NCBI GenBank assembly: GCA_015522385.1
Contig: WAMJ01000222.1
Location: 1-27,364, forward strand
Direction: 5' to 3'
From: Candidatus Heimdallarchaeota archaeon
Lineage (GTDB): Archaea > Asgardarchaeota > Heimdallarchaeia > Heimdallarchaeales > Kariarchaeaceae
DNA: 27,364 bases
The notes under the pieces: generated by a model
Databases searched by the model: none
Told to the model about the DNA's origin: nothing
The model's input: the letters and a program-made list of their open reading frames with translations, nothing else
Shown: positions 8,329 through 16,664 of the stretch, one piece after another
Layout of the letters: every line of letters begins with the position of its first letter
How positions within the stretch are numbered: position 1 is the stretch's first letter
Made by a program: the position numbers and the translations under genes

Positions 8329-9102
8329 CTACTTCTTCCCTCTCTTTCGGGACAAGGACACGACTAGAACTCCCACAATCAATGGGAACAAGTCCAATGA
8401 GACCCACTGTTCACTTCCCGATGATAGACCTATTGTTATGACTTCAAAATCATTGCCATCTAGGGTTCCTCGGCTTTCTTGATCAGAGTATAGCTTAACA
8501 ACAGCTGGTTCCCTTACTGATTCTATGATCAAAGGCCCTGACCTTCCATGTGGGATGAACATCCTTTCAATCTCATTGTCATTTTCGTCTCTCACAACGA
8601 CAATTCCAGGACCTGCACTGATCACTTCCGAGATATTGACGACGAAGGTGTCCGCATCTTGGTCAACTGATACTTCAAGTGTGGACTGGAGTATCTCTGT
8701 AATCCTGAAATCTGGGGAGACCGAATCCCCATCTACATATACTGGAAAATCTTGATTTATCTCGTACCTCCCAAGCTCTCCCCTGTCCTCGTGGAGCATC
8801 GCATAGAGTGTGTCTGTCACCTTCGTCCGATCGACAAAGACTATAACATCAAGATTTTTCCCTGCAAAGAGCGGAGAGACCCCGATGATCTCTCCCGGTC
8901 CCCCATCGATGTCATTGTGGACAACCATCCATCCAGACTCATTGTAGTACACCTCATCTATGGTAACCTTACTGTCAACCAAGGGTTGGTCCGAGACCTT
9001 GACGTATGGTTCTGTACTGTCAGGGGGTGTAGCTGTAGTAGATGAGACCAATACTACCAAGAGGAGGAAGAGATAATACCTCACAGGGAATACATAGTGC
9101 AC
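8329..9102 (-). CDS. Secreted protein with DUF7282-like domain and C-terminal anchor
   Basis: A 257-residue exported protein. Residues 1-25 are a signal peptide (YYLFLLLVVLVSSTTA). Residues about 33-130 carry the pattern VTIDEVYYNESGWMVVHND, PGEIIGVSPLFAG and MLHEDRGELGRYE, which matches the haloarchaeal DUF7282-type surface domain; a second, more divergent beta-rich unit follows (about 131-215). The end is a membrane helix with tail SRKRGKK. It starts at GTG, 14 bases after the stop of the upstream membrane-protein gene, with no promoter space, so it is the last gene of a three-gene operon with an HTH regulator. Its function is unknown; a cell-envelope role under control of that regulator is inferred. 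Confidence 0.78.
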   Translation of the reverse strand: MHYVFPVRYYLFLLLVVLVSSTTATPPDSTEPYVKVSDQPLVDSKVTIDEVYYNESGWMVVHNDIDGGPGEIIGVSPLFAGKNLDVIVFVDRTKVTDTLYAMLHEDRGELGRYEINQDFPVYVDGDSVSPDFRITEILQSTLEVSVDQDADTFVVNISEVISAGPGIVVVRDENDNEIERMFIPHGRSGPLIIESVREPAVVKLYSDQESRGTLDGNDFEVITIGLSSGSEQWVSLDLFPLIVGVLVVSLSRKRGKK

Positions 9103-9116
9103 TCTGCAAATAAGTC

Positions 9117-9875
9117 TTATGTCTCTGGTTGTCTCTGGAACCTGACGAAATTAACGAGGGCTTGTGGGTCGTTGGATGATACCTCGTAGGTCTTGCCTGA
9201 CTTCAACTCGATTCTCGCCCCCGTACGGATAGTGGATATCACTCCGATCGTACCATCTGGTGATATCCTCTTCCCAAATCCTAAGTAATCTCCCCACCAG
9301 TCAATCGAAACCGGTCGGATCGTCTCGATGTCGGAAATCGGGATTGTGGTCTTGATCGGTCCCAGTGAGATGTCCATTGAGCTATTGTCGATCCTGATGG
9401 AGATGTGGTCGAACGCCACGAGTATAAGGAGAAAGAAGAACCCTGCTGCGGTGAGAACAATTGCAGCCAGGGTTTCTCCTTGGTAGAAACTCCACCCCGC
9501 AAAGGCGATCTCACCGATGAAGAATGGAAGTGTCAGGTAGTACAGGAGTTTGTTGTGGATTACTTCGTAGTAGTACAAGCTCTCTGGCTTTTGAGGAGCG
9601 ACGAGGTTTACATCTGGGTATCTAGGTGGATTCAGTGGTCTGAGGTACGGGTATGCTAAGGTAAGTAGCACAATAACTGACCCCGATACTGCCACGATGG
9701 GTATTGTCATCACATACTCCGTGTTACCATTGCCCAGAAGAATGGCCATAAACGCGATTGTGATCGTGATAATCGGGAACAGAATTGCAATCGTGTTCCT
9801 CCATTGTCTCCTCTTCCTAACTCTAGTGGTATATTCATTGTAGGTCTCAATATTTCCTTCATTGACCATCACCAT
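9117..9875 (-). CDS. Membrane protein, four helices plus PH-like C-terminal domain
   Basis: A 252-residue membrane protein. Four predicted helices at about 27-48, 55-77, 110-130 and 135-155 are followed by a cytosolic beta-rich tail (about 160-245). The tail includes IPISDIETIRPV and ARIELKSGKTYEVSSNDPQA, the pattern of bacterial/archaeal PH-like domains of the YdbT/DUF304 kind. It starts at an ATG overlapping the stop of the HTH regulator gene (TGATG), so the two are translationally coupled; a GTG three bases earlier is the alternative. Role unknown; probably envelope or signalling together with its operon partners. Confidence 0.78.
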   Translation of the reverse strand: MVMVNEGNIETYNEYTTRVRKRRQWRNTIAILFPIITITIAFMAILLGNGNTEYVMTIPIVAVSGSVIVLLTLAYPYLRPLNPPRYPDVNLVAPQKPESLYYYEVIHNKLLYYLTLPFFIGEIAFAGWSFYQGETLAAIVLTAAGFFFLLILVAFDHISIRIDNSSMDISLGPIKTTIPISDIETIRPVSIDWWGDYLGFGKRISPDGTIGVISTIRTGARIELKSGKTYEVSSNDPQALVNFVRFQRQPET

Positions 9876-10243
9876 CACTTTCCGACTAGTTGATCGACAA
9901 CCTGCTTGAAGGCAAGATTCTTCAACGAGATGCCCATTGCTGATCTCACGATATCCCCTACCTCGGACGGTAACCCCCCTTGCTCTGTTGCATAGAATAC
10001 TCTAAGATCACCCGAGGTGTCTGTGAGTATGAGGAAACCCCGGTTATCAAGCTGGGGGACCACTCCAAAGAGCACGCCCGAGCCCACGTCGTACCATTCA
10101 ACAAGGCCACCAATGGATCTTGCCAGTCCCAAGAGGGAGGTGAGTAATGTCCGCTCATAAGAGCGAATCGCCTTGCTGACAGCTTGGCGAGTGACTCCTT
10201 CTTTCTTTGCGATCTCCGTCTGGCCGTGGCCCTTACGCCTCAT
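9872..10243 (-). CDS. Helix-turn-helix transcriptional regulator (start possibly frameshifted)
   Basis: A small DNA-binding protein, 122 residues from the ATG at 10243. Residues 7-30 (GQTEIAKKEGVTRQAVSKAI) are a clear sigma-region-4/resolvase-like HTH. The rest is an alpha/beta domain without obvious cofactor residues (LVEWYDVGSGVLFGVVPQL, GFLILTDTSGDLRVFY). It heads an operon with the membrane protein and the DUF7282-like protein, and inverted GTCAAC sites surround its TATA box, so autoregulation is likely. Oddity: the reading frame stays open for eight codons above the ATG (AKFRYWNM) and a promoter-correct ATG at 10268 is one base out of frame. Loss of one base would give MSEFRYWNMRRKG, so the true or ancestral start may be 10268. 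The coordinates include the stop codon that overlaps the next gene. Confidence 0.78.
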
Positions 10244-10273
10244 GTTCCAGTACCTAAACTTCGCTCATCGATT

Positions 10274-10304
10274 GGTCAACCTTTGTCAACTAAATATGGT
10301 TGAC
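10274..10304 (-). promoter_or_regulatory. Operator and TATA box of the HTH operon
   Basis: Three copies of a GTCAAC half-site: GGTCAACC at 10274-10281, GTCAAC at 10285-10290, and the inverted GGTTGAC at 10298-10304. The minus-strand TATA-like box CCATATTTA (10292-10300) lies between and within them, centred about 27 bases before the ATG at 10268. A regulator bound here would block the promoter, which suggests feedback by the HTH protein. This is inference from the arrangement. Confidence 0.5.
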
Positions 10305-10411
10305 TCATATTGTAAATCTTCTCACATCGGCATCACTCATCTGCAACGATTTGTCCGCAGGAACTAAGAAATTCATAAGTACTGACGCTTTGAGTAGAGA
10401 ATGACGAGATT

Positions 10412-12349
10412 ATGGGAAAATTGCTGTGGAAACCTAGTGAGCAGAGGGTCAAGGAGGCCAATATCACGAGGTTCATCGAGTACGTCAACGAGAAATACAA
10501 CACCGAAATCAAAGACTACCACGGACTGTGGAAGTGGTCGGTCGAGAACACTGAGGACTTCTGGGCATCTGTCTGGGACTTCACGGGTGTAATCTCATCG
10601 AAACCATACCACAAGGTCGTAGAGAATCTTGGGGATTTTCCACCCAAGACTCAGTGGTTCCTTGGTGCGGAGTTGAACTTCGCGGAGAACCTGCTGAGGC
10701 GAAGGGATGAGCACACCGCCTTCATCTTCAAAAGGGAGGACTCCGAAGTAAGGAGGGTGACCTATAAACAGCTCTATGATGAGGTATCACGTATCCACCA
10801 TGCTCTGAAAGAGCTTGGTGTTAAGCCAGGGGACCGGGTAGTGGGGTACATGCCCAATACCATCGAGACGGTGATCGCCATGCTAGCAGCGACCTCGGTA
10901 GGTGCGACTTGGGCGTCCTGTGGAGCTGAACTTGGAGCAGACGCTGCACTGGACAGACTGGGTCAGGTCGAACCTGTCGTGCTATTCACCGCGGATGCCT
11001 ACATGTACAAGGGTAAGAAATTCGATCTGATGGGCAAGGCGGACAAGGTGAGAACGGGTATCCCACAGCTCCAGAAGATGGTTGTGCTGCCATATGTCGA
11101 GGACGGTGAGATACCTGAAGGAGCTGTCAAGTGGGATGAATTCGCTAAGGAAACAGGTGAGATCGTCTTTGAGCAACTTCCTTTTTCCCACCCACTCTAT
11201 ATCATGTTCTCGTCTGGGACAACGGGGAAGCCTAAGTGTATGGTGCAGGGCGCCGGAGGTGTCCTGATCAACCACCTGAAAGAGCTTGTTCTCCACACTG
11301 ATCTCAAGGAAGATGACACCATCATGTACCTCACCTCTCCCAGTTGGATGATGTGGAACTGGCTGATGAGTAGCCTCGCGGTGGGCGCGACCGTCGGTCT
11401 CTACGATGGAAATCCACTCTACCCCTCCTGGGAGATCATCTTCAAGTACATACAAGACGAGCAGATCTCCATCTTCGGTTGCAGTGCCAGCTACATCCAC
11501 ACTCTGAAGAAGCTTGGTGCAAGACCCGGGAAGCAGTTCGACCTCTCATCCCTCAGGGAGATATCACAGACAGGCTCCCCACTTTCTGATGAGGGTTTCG
11601 ACTACGTTTACTCCGAGATCAAGGAAGATCTCCACTTCAACTCTATATCTGGTGGAACGGACATAAACGGATGTTTCGCTGCTGGTGCTCCAATTCTTCC
11701 AGTCTACACTGGTGAGTTACAGGCACTCGCACTCGGTATGGATGTCAAATCATTGGATCCAGAGATGAAGCCACTGTATGATGAGCAGGGAGAACTTGTG
11801 TGTGAGAAACCATCACCCTCGATGCCAATCTACTTCTGGAATGATCAGAATAATGAGAAATACCGCAAGGCATACTTCGAATTCTTCCCTGAGAAGAGGG
11901 TCTGGAGGCATGGAGACTATGTCCTCATCCACAAGGATACGGGTGGAATAACTTTCTATGGTAGATCCGACGCTGTGCTCAAACCCTCTGGTGTGAGGAT
12001 AGGGACTGCAGAAATCTACAACATCGTCGAGGAGCTACCCGAAGTCGTCGACAGCCTTGCAATCGGGAAGATGGAGGATGGGGAGCAGAAGGTTCTTCTC
12101 TTCGTGCAGATGGCCGAGGGCAAGGAGCTCACAGAGGATTTAAAAGAAACGATTAGGAAGAACCTAAGGACTCAGGCATCCCCGCGGCATGTCCCTGCAG
12201 AGATTATTCAGACTCCGGACATCCCGTATACATTCAGTGGTAAGAAGGTAGAATCTGCAGTCACCAACATCATCAACGGGAGGGCTGTGACAAACCGTGG
12301 AGCTCTCCGCAACCCAGACTCACTTGACTTCTACCAAGAATTCGCATAA
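10412..12349 (+). CDS. Acetoacetyl-CoA synthetase (acetoacetate-CoA ligase)
   Basis: A 645-residue cytosolic enzyme, the usual length, that activates acetoacetate with ATP and CoA to acetoacetyl-CoA, AMP and PPi. It shows the ANL-superfamily motifs in order: the P-loop SSGTTGKPK at 267-275, SISGGTDI at 411-418, HGDY at 500-503, YGRSDAVLKPSGVRIG at 517-532, and the C-terminal catalytic Lys in FSGKK (about 611). The N-terminal LLWKPSEQRVKEANITRF and the C-terminal GRAVTNRGALRNPDSLDF are typical of acetoacetyl-CoA synthetase rather than acetyl-CoA synthetase. This fits use of acetoacetate from amino acid or fatty acid breakdown, or salvage into isoprenoid synthesis. The TATA-like box near 10371-10380 would give a leader of about ten bases. 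The M1 peptidase follows after 89 bases with its own promoter. Confidence 0.95.
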   Translation: MGKLLWKPSEQRVKEANITRFIEYVNEKYNTEIKDYHGLWKWSVENTEDFWASVWDFTGVISSKPYHKVVENLGDFPPKTQWFLGAELNFAENLLRRRDEHTAFIFKREDSEVRRVTYKQLYDEVSRIHHALKELGVKPGDRVVGYMPNTIETVIAMLAATSVGATWASCGAELGADAALDRLGQVEPVVLFTADAYMYKGKKFDLMGKADKVRTGIPQLQKMVVLPYVEDGEIPEGAVKWDEFAKETGEIVFEQLPFSHPLYIMFSSGTTGKPKCMVQGAGGVLINHLKELVLHTDLKEDDTIMYLTSPSWMMWNWLMSSLAVGATVGLYDGNPLYPSWEIIFKYIQDEQISIFGCSASYIHTLKKLGARPGKQFDLSSLREISQTGSPLSDEGFDYVYSEIKEDLHFNSISGGTDINGCFAAGAPILPVYTGELQALALGMDVKSLDPEMKPLYDEQGELVCEKPSPSMPIYFWNDQNNEKYRKAYFEFFPEKRVWRHGDYVLIHKDTGGITFYGRSDAVLKPSGVRIGTAEIYNIVEELPEVVDSLAIGKMEDGEQKVLLFVQMAEGKELTEDLKETIRKNLRTQASPRHVPAEIIQTPDIPYTFSGKKVESAVTNIINGRAVTNRGALRNPDSLDFYQEFA

Positions 12350-12438
12350 TGTACAAACGTTCAGAATTTCAACTGGAATAGACGGGGTGGATTAATCCTT
12401 TCCAATGACAATTAAAAGAGGGAGAAATCACAGACCTC

Positions 12439-14928
12439 ATGGTTCATCCAACTCACTATTCTCTCCATCTCGAGCCTAACCTTGAGACCTTCAAATTCAA
12501 GGGCAGATCTGTTGTCGACATGGAGTCTGAAAATCCTGTATCGGAAGTGACTCTCCACACCTTGGAGATTACTTACCATGATGTCAAAGTACAGATCGGT
12601 GAAGAACTACTTGATGTCAAGTACTCTGAAGATCCAGAAAAGCAGGAGTTACACCTCCACTTCCCCAAGACCGCATCTAAGTTCAGCCTCCACTTTGACT
12701 ACACCGGTGAGCACAACGATAAGCTTGCTGGCTTCTACCGGAGCAAGTTCTTCGTCGACGGCAAGGAGGAGTACGTTGCAGTTACCCAATTCCAGGCCAA
12801 CGATGCTCGTAGAGCTTTTCCATGTGTGGATATTCCAGGGGTCAAGGCGACATACGACATAGAATTTCTAATCAATCCCGACCAGATTGCCATCTCCAAC
12901 ATGCCAATAGCAGAGTACAGGACGGAGGGGGACAAGAAACTTGTCAGGTTCGAAAGAACTCCCCGGATGTCCTCGTACCTCGTGTTCTTCGGGGTCGGGA
13001 ATTTCGACTACATCGCTAAGAAAAGCAAGGGTAAGGAGTACAGAGTACTCACTGCTCCCGGGAAAGCTCATGCATATGGTAAACTTGCGCTTGACTGGGG
13101 TGTTGATGTCATCGAGTTCTGTGAGGAGTACTTTGACTTTCCATATCCTCTGCCCAAACTCGATCAAATGGCAACTCCGGACTTCGCTGCGGGTGCCATG
13201 GAGAACTGGGGTGCTATTCTCTATCGCGAGAATGCTCTGCTGTACTACGAAGGGATCACCTCCGAGACGCAGAAAAATGGGATCATCAGTGTCATAGCCC
13301 ATGAGCTCACCCACCAATGGTTTGGGAACCTTGTGTCTCCCAAGACGTGGAAGTACCTCTGGCTCAACGAGTCCTTCGCAACCTTCTTCCCCACACTGAT
13401 CATGGATCACTATTTCCCCGAGAGAAGGGTGATCGAGTACTTCGTGCAATCCACCAACCTGAACAGAAGGTCAAGGTCGACCATGGGCGTGATGGACTGG
13501 GACTCCATGATCAAGACCTCCCCGATTGAGATAGCAGGAGATGGGGAGATAAGCTTCACCGCCAAGACCGTCCCCATTCTCTACACCAAGGGTGGCTCGA
13601 TCCTCCGCCAGATCCAAGGATTCCTCGGTGCTGATAACTTCAGGGACGGGCTCCGTGCCTACTTCAAGAAGCACGCCTATGGAGCCTCCATCAGTAACTA
13701 TCTGTGGGAAAGTCTCGGTGAGGTCTCTGGCATGCCAGTGAGCGATGTGATGCAGACCTTCGTCCTCCAACCAGGTATTCCGTTAGTCACCGTACAGAGA
13801 GATGGCAATGTCCTCAAGTTGAGGCAGAAGAGATTCACATACCTCCCTCATGAATCAGACTCAATGTGGAACATCCCGATAACTGTCCGTGTCTTCTCCA
13901 AGGGACAGGAGAGGGTTGAGAGATTCGTCTTTGACATGAAACAAGCCGAACTTGACCTCGGAGATCACGATGCGTACAAACTCAATGTCGACCTGACAGG
14001 ATACTACAGGGTGGAGTACCCTGAGGGTGATCTGGAAATGCTTGGCAATCTCATTTCGGAGAAGAAAATCAATGCTCTCGACCGTGTAAACATCGAGGAT
14101 GACCTCTTTGCCCTTGTCAAGGTTGGAAAGTTCTCGGTTGAAAAGTACCTGTCTTTTGTCGAGAACTACAGTGGTGAGGACTCTCACATGCCGATGTTCA
14201 ATATTGCGGTACATCTGCTAGACATCTACAATATCCTAGACGAAGGGGAGAAGAAGGAAGCGATGAAGAAGAGGAGCAAGGAGTTCATCGAGGGAATCCT
14301 CGAAAAGATATCGCTCTCCCCCAAGGAGGGTGAGGATCTTGGTATCTCAATAATCAGGGGTTCACTGATCAATGCAGCCTGCAGGTTAGGTTCAGAGAGA
14401 GCAGTGGATTACGCCATGGGAGAGTTCGATAAGATTAAGAAGGGAGAACCGGTAGACGCCAATCTTCGGTCAACAATCCTCACGGTCGCTGCTCGTCATA
14501 CGAATGACTTCGAGTGGTTCAAGAACCAGTTCGACAACCCTACAAGTGAGAGTGAGTTCATCAACATCATCGGAGCAATGACTAACTTCACGGATACCTC
14601 CAATCTTGAGAAAGTGAAAGAGATGGTCTTTACGGATATCCCCCGGAGAAACAGGGGAATAGCTATCGGGGGACTTGCAGCCAACAAAGTGATCAAGGAC
14701 GACTTGTGGTTGTGGTACATCGCAAACCTCGACTCCTTCGAGTCGATGAACAATTTCATGTTCCAGAACTCAATCGTGGCCATCGTCTCTGCATCTGACA
14801 AGCACATCGACGACATGAAGAAGTTCTTCAAGGACTATGTGGTAAAGAATCCCCGAACCTCCGATGCAGTAGATGTAGGTCTTGAACAGGTCGAGATAAA
14901 GATCCAGCTCCACAAGTTGCTGAACTAG
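12439..14928 (+). CDS. M1-family zinc aminopeptidase (tricorn-interacting-factor-like)
   Basis: An 829-residue zinc metallopeptidase removing N-terminal residues from peptides, probably cytosolic because it has no signal peptide. It has the exopeptidase motif GAMEN at 252-256 and the zinc motif HELTH at 288-292 (Zn ligands H288 and H292, catalytic E289), with the third ligand E311 in WLNESFATFF. The order is a beta-sandwich N-terminal domain (1-190), a thermolysin-like domain (190-440), a beta domain (VTVQRDGNVLKLRQKRF) and a helical C-terminal domain, as in archaeal tricorn interacting factors F2/F3, which finish degradation of proteasome products. CAATTAAAAG at 12409-12418 is centred 25 bases before the ATG. 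Confidence 0.96.
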   Translation: MVHPTHYSLHLEPNLETFKFKGRSVVDMESENPVSEVTLHTLEITYHDVKVQIGEELLDVKYSEDPEKQELHLHFPKTASKFSLHFDYTGEHNDKLAGFYRSKFFVDGKEEYVAVTQFQANDARRAFPCVDIPGVKATYDIEFLINPDQIAISNMPIAEYRTEGDKKLVRFERTPRMSSYLVFFGVGNFDYIAKKSKGKEYRVLTAPGKAHAYGKLALDWGVDVIEFCEEYFDFPYPLPKLDQMATPDFAAGAMENWGAILYRENALLYYEGITSETQKNGIISVIAHELTHQWFGNLVSPKTWKYLWLNESFATFFPTLIMDHYFPERRVIEYFVQSTNLNRRSRSTMGVMDWDSMIKTSPIEIAGDGEISFTAKTVPILYTKGGSILRQIQGFLGADNFRDGLRAYFKKHAYGASISNYLWESLGEVSGMPVSDVMQTFVLQPGIPLVTVQRDGNVLKLRQKRFTYLPHESDSMWNIPITVRVFSKGQERVERFVFDMKQAELDLGDHDAYKLNVDLTGYYRVEYPEGDLEMLGNLISEKKINALDRVNIEDDLFALVKVGKFSVEKYLSFVENYSGEDSHMPMFNIAVHLLDIYNILDEGEKKEAMKKRSKEFIEGILEKISLSPKEGEDLGISIIRGSLINAACRLGSERAVDYAMGEFDKIKKGEPVDANLRSTILTVAARHTNDFEWFKNQFDNPTSESEFINIIGAMTNFTDTSNLEKVKEMVFTDIPRRNRGIAIGGLAANKVIKDDLWLWYIANLDSFESMNNFMFQNSIVAIVSASDKHIDDMKKFFKDYVVKNPRTSDAVDVGLEQVEIKIQLHKLLN

Positions 14929-15073
14929 ATGTAATCACCACCTACATCTGATTTTTCAAGTGAAATAAACATCGTCTTCCTCTTACAAACGGACACAGAA
15001 TACCTCAGGTATGAATTCATCTAACTATTCCATACATCTCGGATTTTAGATGAGGCGAGGGGTTTTGACTAAC

Positions 15074-15081
15074 CTTATAAT
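15074..15081 (+). promoter_or_regulatory. TATA box before the 38-codon ORF
   Basis: CTTATAAT centred 25 bases before the ATG at 15103, the same spacing as the strongest promoters in the window. The stretch between the peptidase gene and this box (14929-15073) holds nothing I can identify. Confidence 0.5.
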
Positions 15082-15102
15082 GATTTCAAAGAATCTGTTT
15101 TG

Positions 15103-15219
15103 ATGGACTACTCAGATATTGTTGTAGACCTCATGAGTGGTGAAAGTAAACTAGCAGATTTCGAGGGTAATGCTTTGGAGATCATAGACTATATTGACAA
15201 TGAGAGAGAAGAGATCTGA
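15103..15219 (+). CDS. Short ORF, 38 residues, resembling the N-terminus of archaeal HMG-CoA reductase
   Basis: MDYSDIVVDLMSGESKLADF is followed by an acidic helix ending IDYIDNEREEI. The pattern of a short hydrophobic helix, SGExKL and then [FL]E is close to the first 25 residues of archaeal HMG-CoA reductases as I remember them, but the rest of that enzyme is absent. It may be a relic of a truncated gene, or a true small protein, since it has a good promoter at leaderless spacing and an intact frame with a clean stop. The resemblance is short, so the family call is weak; expression is more likely than the name. Confidence 0.4.
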   Translation: MDYSDIVVDLMSGESKLADFEGNALEIIDYIDNEREEI

Positions 15220-15253
15220 TCAATGTTCAAGAAGACTATGGTGTCGAAGGTCA

Positions 15254-15415
15254 GGTCAACTCGTCCTCTTGGTCTCCGAACTCCCGACCTCTTTCCTCAT
15301 AGAACATCTAGGGTACAGTCCATACTTCCTCGTATCTGGAATTGTCATTCTGGCGGTATGTACCCCGCTAGCACTATTGTTTTTCAAATTACCCGAAGAG
15401 GGCGTTGAGGAAGAA
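15254..15415 (+). pseudogene. Decayed C-terminal end of an MFS-type transporter
   Basis: One frame reads LVLLVSELPTSFLIEHLGYS, then PYFLVSGIVILAVCTPLALL, then FFKLPEEGVEEEEEH. This is what the last two transmembrane helices and the acidic cytosolic tail of a major-facilitator transporter look like (lGYsp.FlvsGivil, then a terminal LP[ED]E). No start codon fits: upstream in this frame the translation is basic and protein-unlike, and upstream of that is the unrelated 38-codon ORF. The tail overlaps the 3' end of the opposite-strand 7-TM gene. It is best read as the remnant of a transporter mostly deleted here; chance hydrophobic coding cannot be excluded. Confidence 0.4.
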
Positions 15416-16036
15416 GAAGAGCATGATGCTCAGAAAGAAGGCCCACTGGCACATCACTGAGGTGACCATCGAATCGTTGATCTTCCCAGAAATCAGCTGG
15501 ATGCCGGTTGGCAGCGTGAACGACACGTATCCAACAAGGAGATACACAGCAAATATGTTGGTGGAGGCGATCATCCCGAGGAAGATCATCGCCAACAGGA
15601 GTGCACCATTGTAGTAGAACCCATAGTAGGTAGTTACTGGATCTTTGTATCTGTACTGGACGAAGAACCCTCTACAGGCCACAAGTTCGACTGAATCGGG
15701 CTTGATCACGAAGTACACCAAGTAGACCAAGCATGCTACGGCGAAAATCCACTCTGTGTAGAAGGTCTCCGCGCCAAGGGACTTTGTGAGGAATAGTCCG
15801 AGCGCAGGAAGGAGGGTGATTGCGATATGTCCAAAGACCTTCCCGAATATCCGTTTATCGAACATGCAGGTAATGACTTCTGATAGCTGGTACAGTGAGA
15901 GGAACAGGAGGATAGCCATACTGAAGAGTATCCGTGGATCATCAGCCTTCTCGACTATGTACCGATTGATGAAATAGATGAAAGCTCCGAACTCCACGAT
16001 GAAGGTCGCAGCCGATAGTTTTCCATTGAATCCCAT
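15389..16036 (-). CDS. Seven-helix membrane protein of unknown function
   Basis: A 215-residue integral membrane protein with predicted helices at about 8-24, 35-58, 67-84, 95-112, 138-157, 159-183 and 192-212. Conserved-looking polar spots are LYQLSEVITCMFD (47-60) after helix 2, VACRGFFVQYRYKDP (119-133) in a loop, and YYGFYYNGALL (137-147). I do not recognise the family; the size and helix count recall small sensor or lipid-binding 7-TM proteins. A TATA-like box at 16060-16067 is 27 bases before the ATG. The 3' end overlaps the MFS remnant on the other strand. Confidence 0.75.
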   Translation of the reverse strand: MGFNGKLSAATFIVEFGAFIYFINRYIVEKADDPRILFSMAILLFLSLYQLSEVITCMFDKRIFGKVFGHIAITLLPALGLFLTKSLGAETFYTEWIFAVACLVYLVYFVIKPDSVELVACRGFFVQYRYKDPVTTYYGFYYNGALLLAMIFLGMIASTNIFAVYLLVGYVSFTLPTGIQLISGKINDSMVTSVMCQWAFFLSIMLFFFLNALFG

Positions 16037-16151
16037 AGTGTGCGTTTCATACCCCTGTTTCTTAAAATTCTGTCGATCTAGGTACGGAAAATCATCGCAA
16101 TTTGGACTGAATGCAGATATTGATTGAAGATCCTGCCGAGAGGTGATTGAA

Positions 16152-16553
16152 TCAGTGAGTTAGGTGTTTCTTCATTGTCTTCTTCAGCTTACCCGGTTTC
16201 AGCTCAGCTACCATCTGCTCAATCGTCCCTAGAACAATCTTGCAGTTGTCGTAGCCCTTGCCCCTGAGGTAGCCGAACGCGATAGATGCCCGTTGTGTCC
16301 CCGAGCAGAAGAGCCCAATGAACTTATCCTTGGGAACCTCATCCAGCCTGTCTGGAAGTTCGTTCAGGGGTATGTGTAGCACATCGCAATGCCCCTTGAG
16401 CCCGAAGCTCAGGGTGTCGACCTCCTCCCTCGATCTCACGTCGAGGAAGACCGCGTCCTCCTTCTCGAGAAAGGATGCAGGTGTAATTTTGTGGTTGGCG
16501 TTCGCGAAGAACTCGAAGTCCATGTTTCTGAGTGCGTTCTCGTAGTCGTCCAT
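16152..16553 (-). CDS. Rhodanese-domain sulfurtransferase
   Basis: A single-domain rhodanese of 133 residues, cytosolic. The active-site loop CSGTQRA puts the sulfur-accepting Cys at 83 and Arg at 88. Upstream, FLDVRSREEVDTLSFGLKGHCDVLHIPLNEL is the conserved first half (DVR at 38-40, and a GH..g..hIPl-type segment). Such proteins pass sulfane sulfur from thiosulfate or a persulfide to an acceptor. The C-terminus has a basic tail (GKLKKTMKKHLTH). The upstream region 16554-16664 is A/T-rich with poor TATA candidates. The dienelactone hydrolase lies upstream in the same direction. Confidence 0.92.
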   Translation of the reverse strand: MDDYENALRNMDFEFFANANHKITPASFLEKEDAVFLDVRSREEVDTLSFGLKGHCDVLHIPLNELPDRLDEVPKDKFIGLFCSGTQRASIAFGYLRGKGYDNCKIVLGTIEQMVAELKPGKLKKTMKKHLTH

Positions 16554-16664
16554 AATATTTAGAAAATATTAAAATTATCGAATTAAATCTTCCGATTGTT
16601 GCATAGAGCACTGCGCAAAATGTGGAGGAATTGTTATCTCGGCCAGAATGTCTTGACCGAAGAG

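Noticed and set aside
10982..11500. 172-codon minus-strand ORF
   Set aside because: Shadow of the acetoacetyl-CoA synthetase gene, antisense to its P-loop.
12868..13449. Long ORF (193 codons) on the minus strand
   Set aside because: Lies wholly inside the M1 aminopeptidase gene, whose catalytic motifs fix the plus strand as coding; the translation is low-complexity and protein-unlike.
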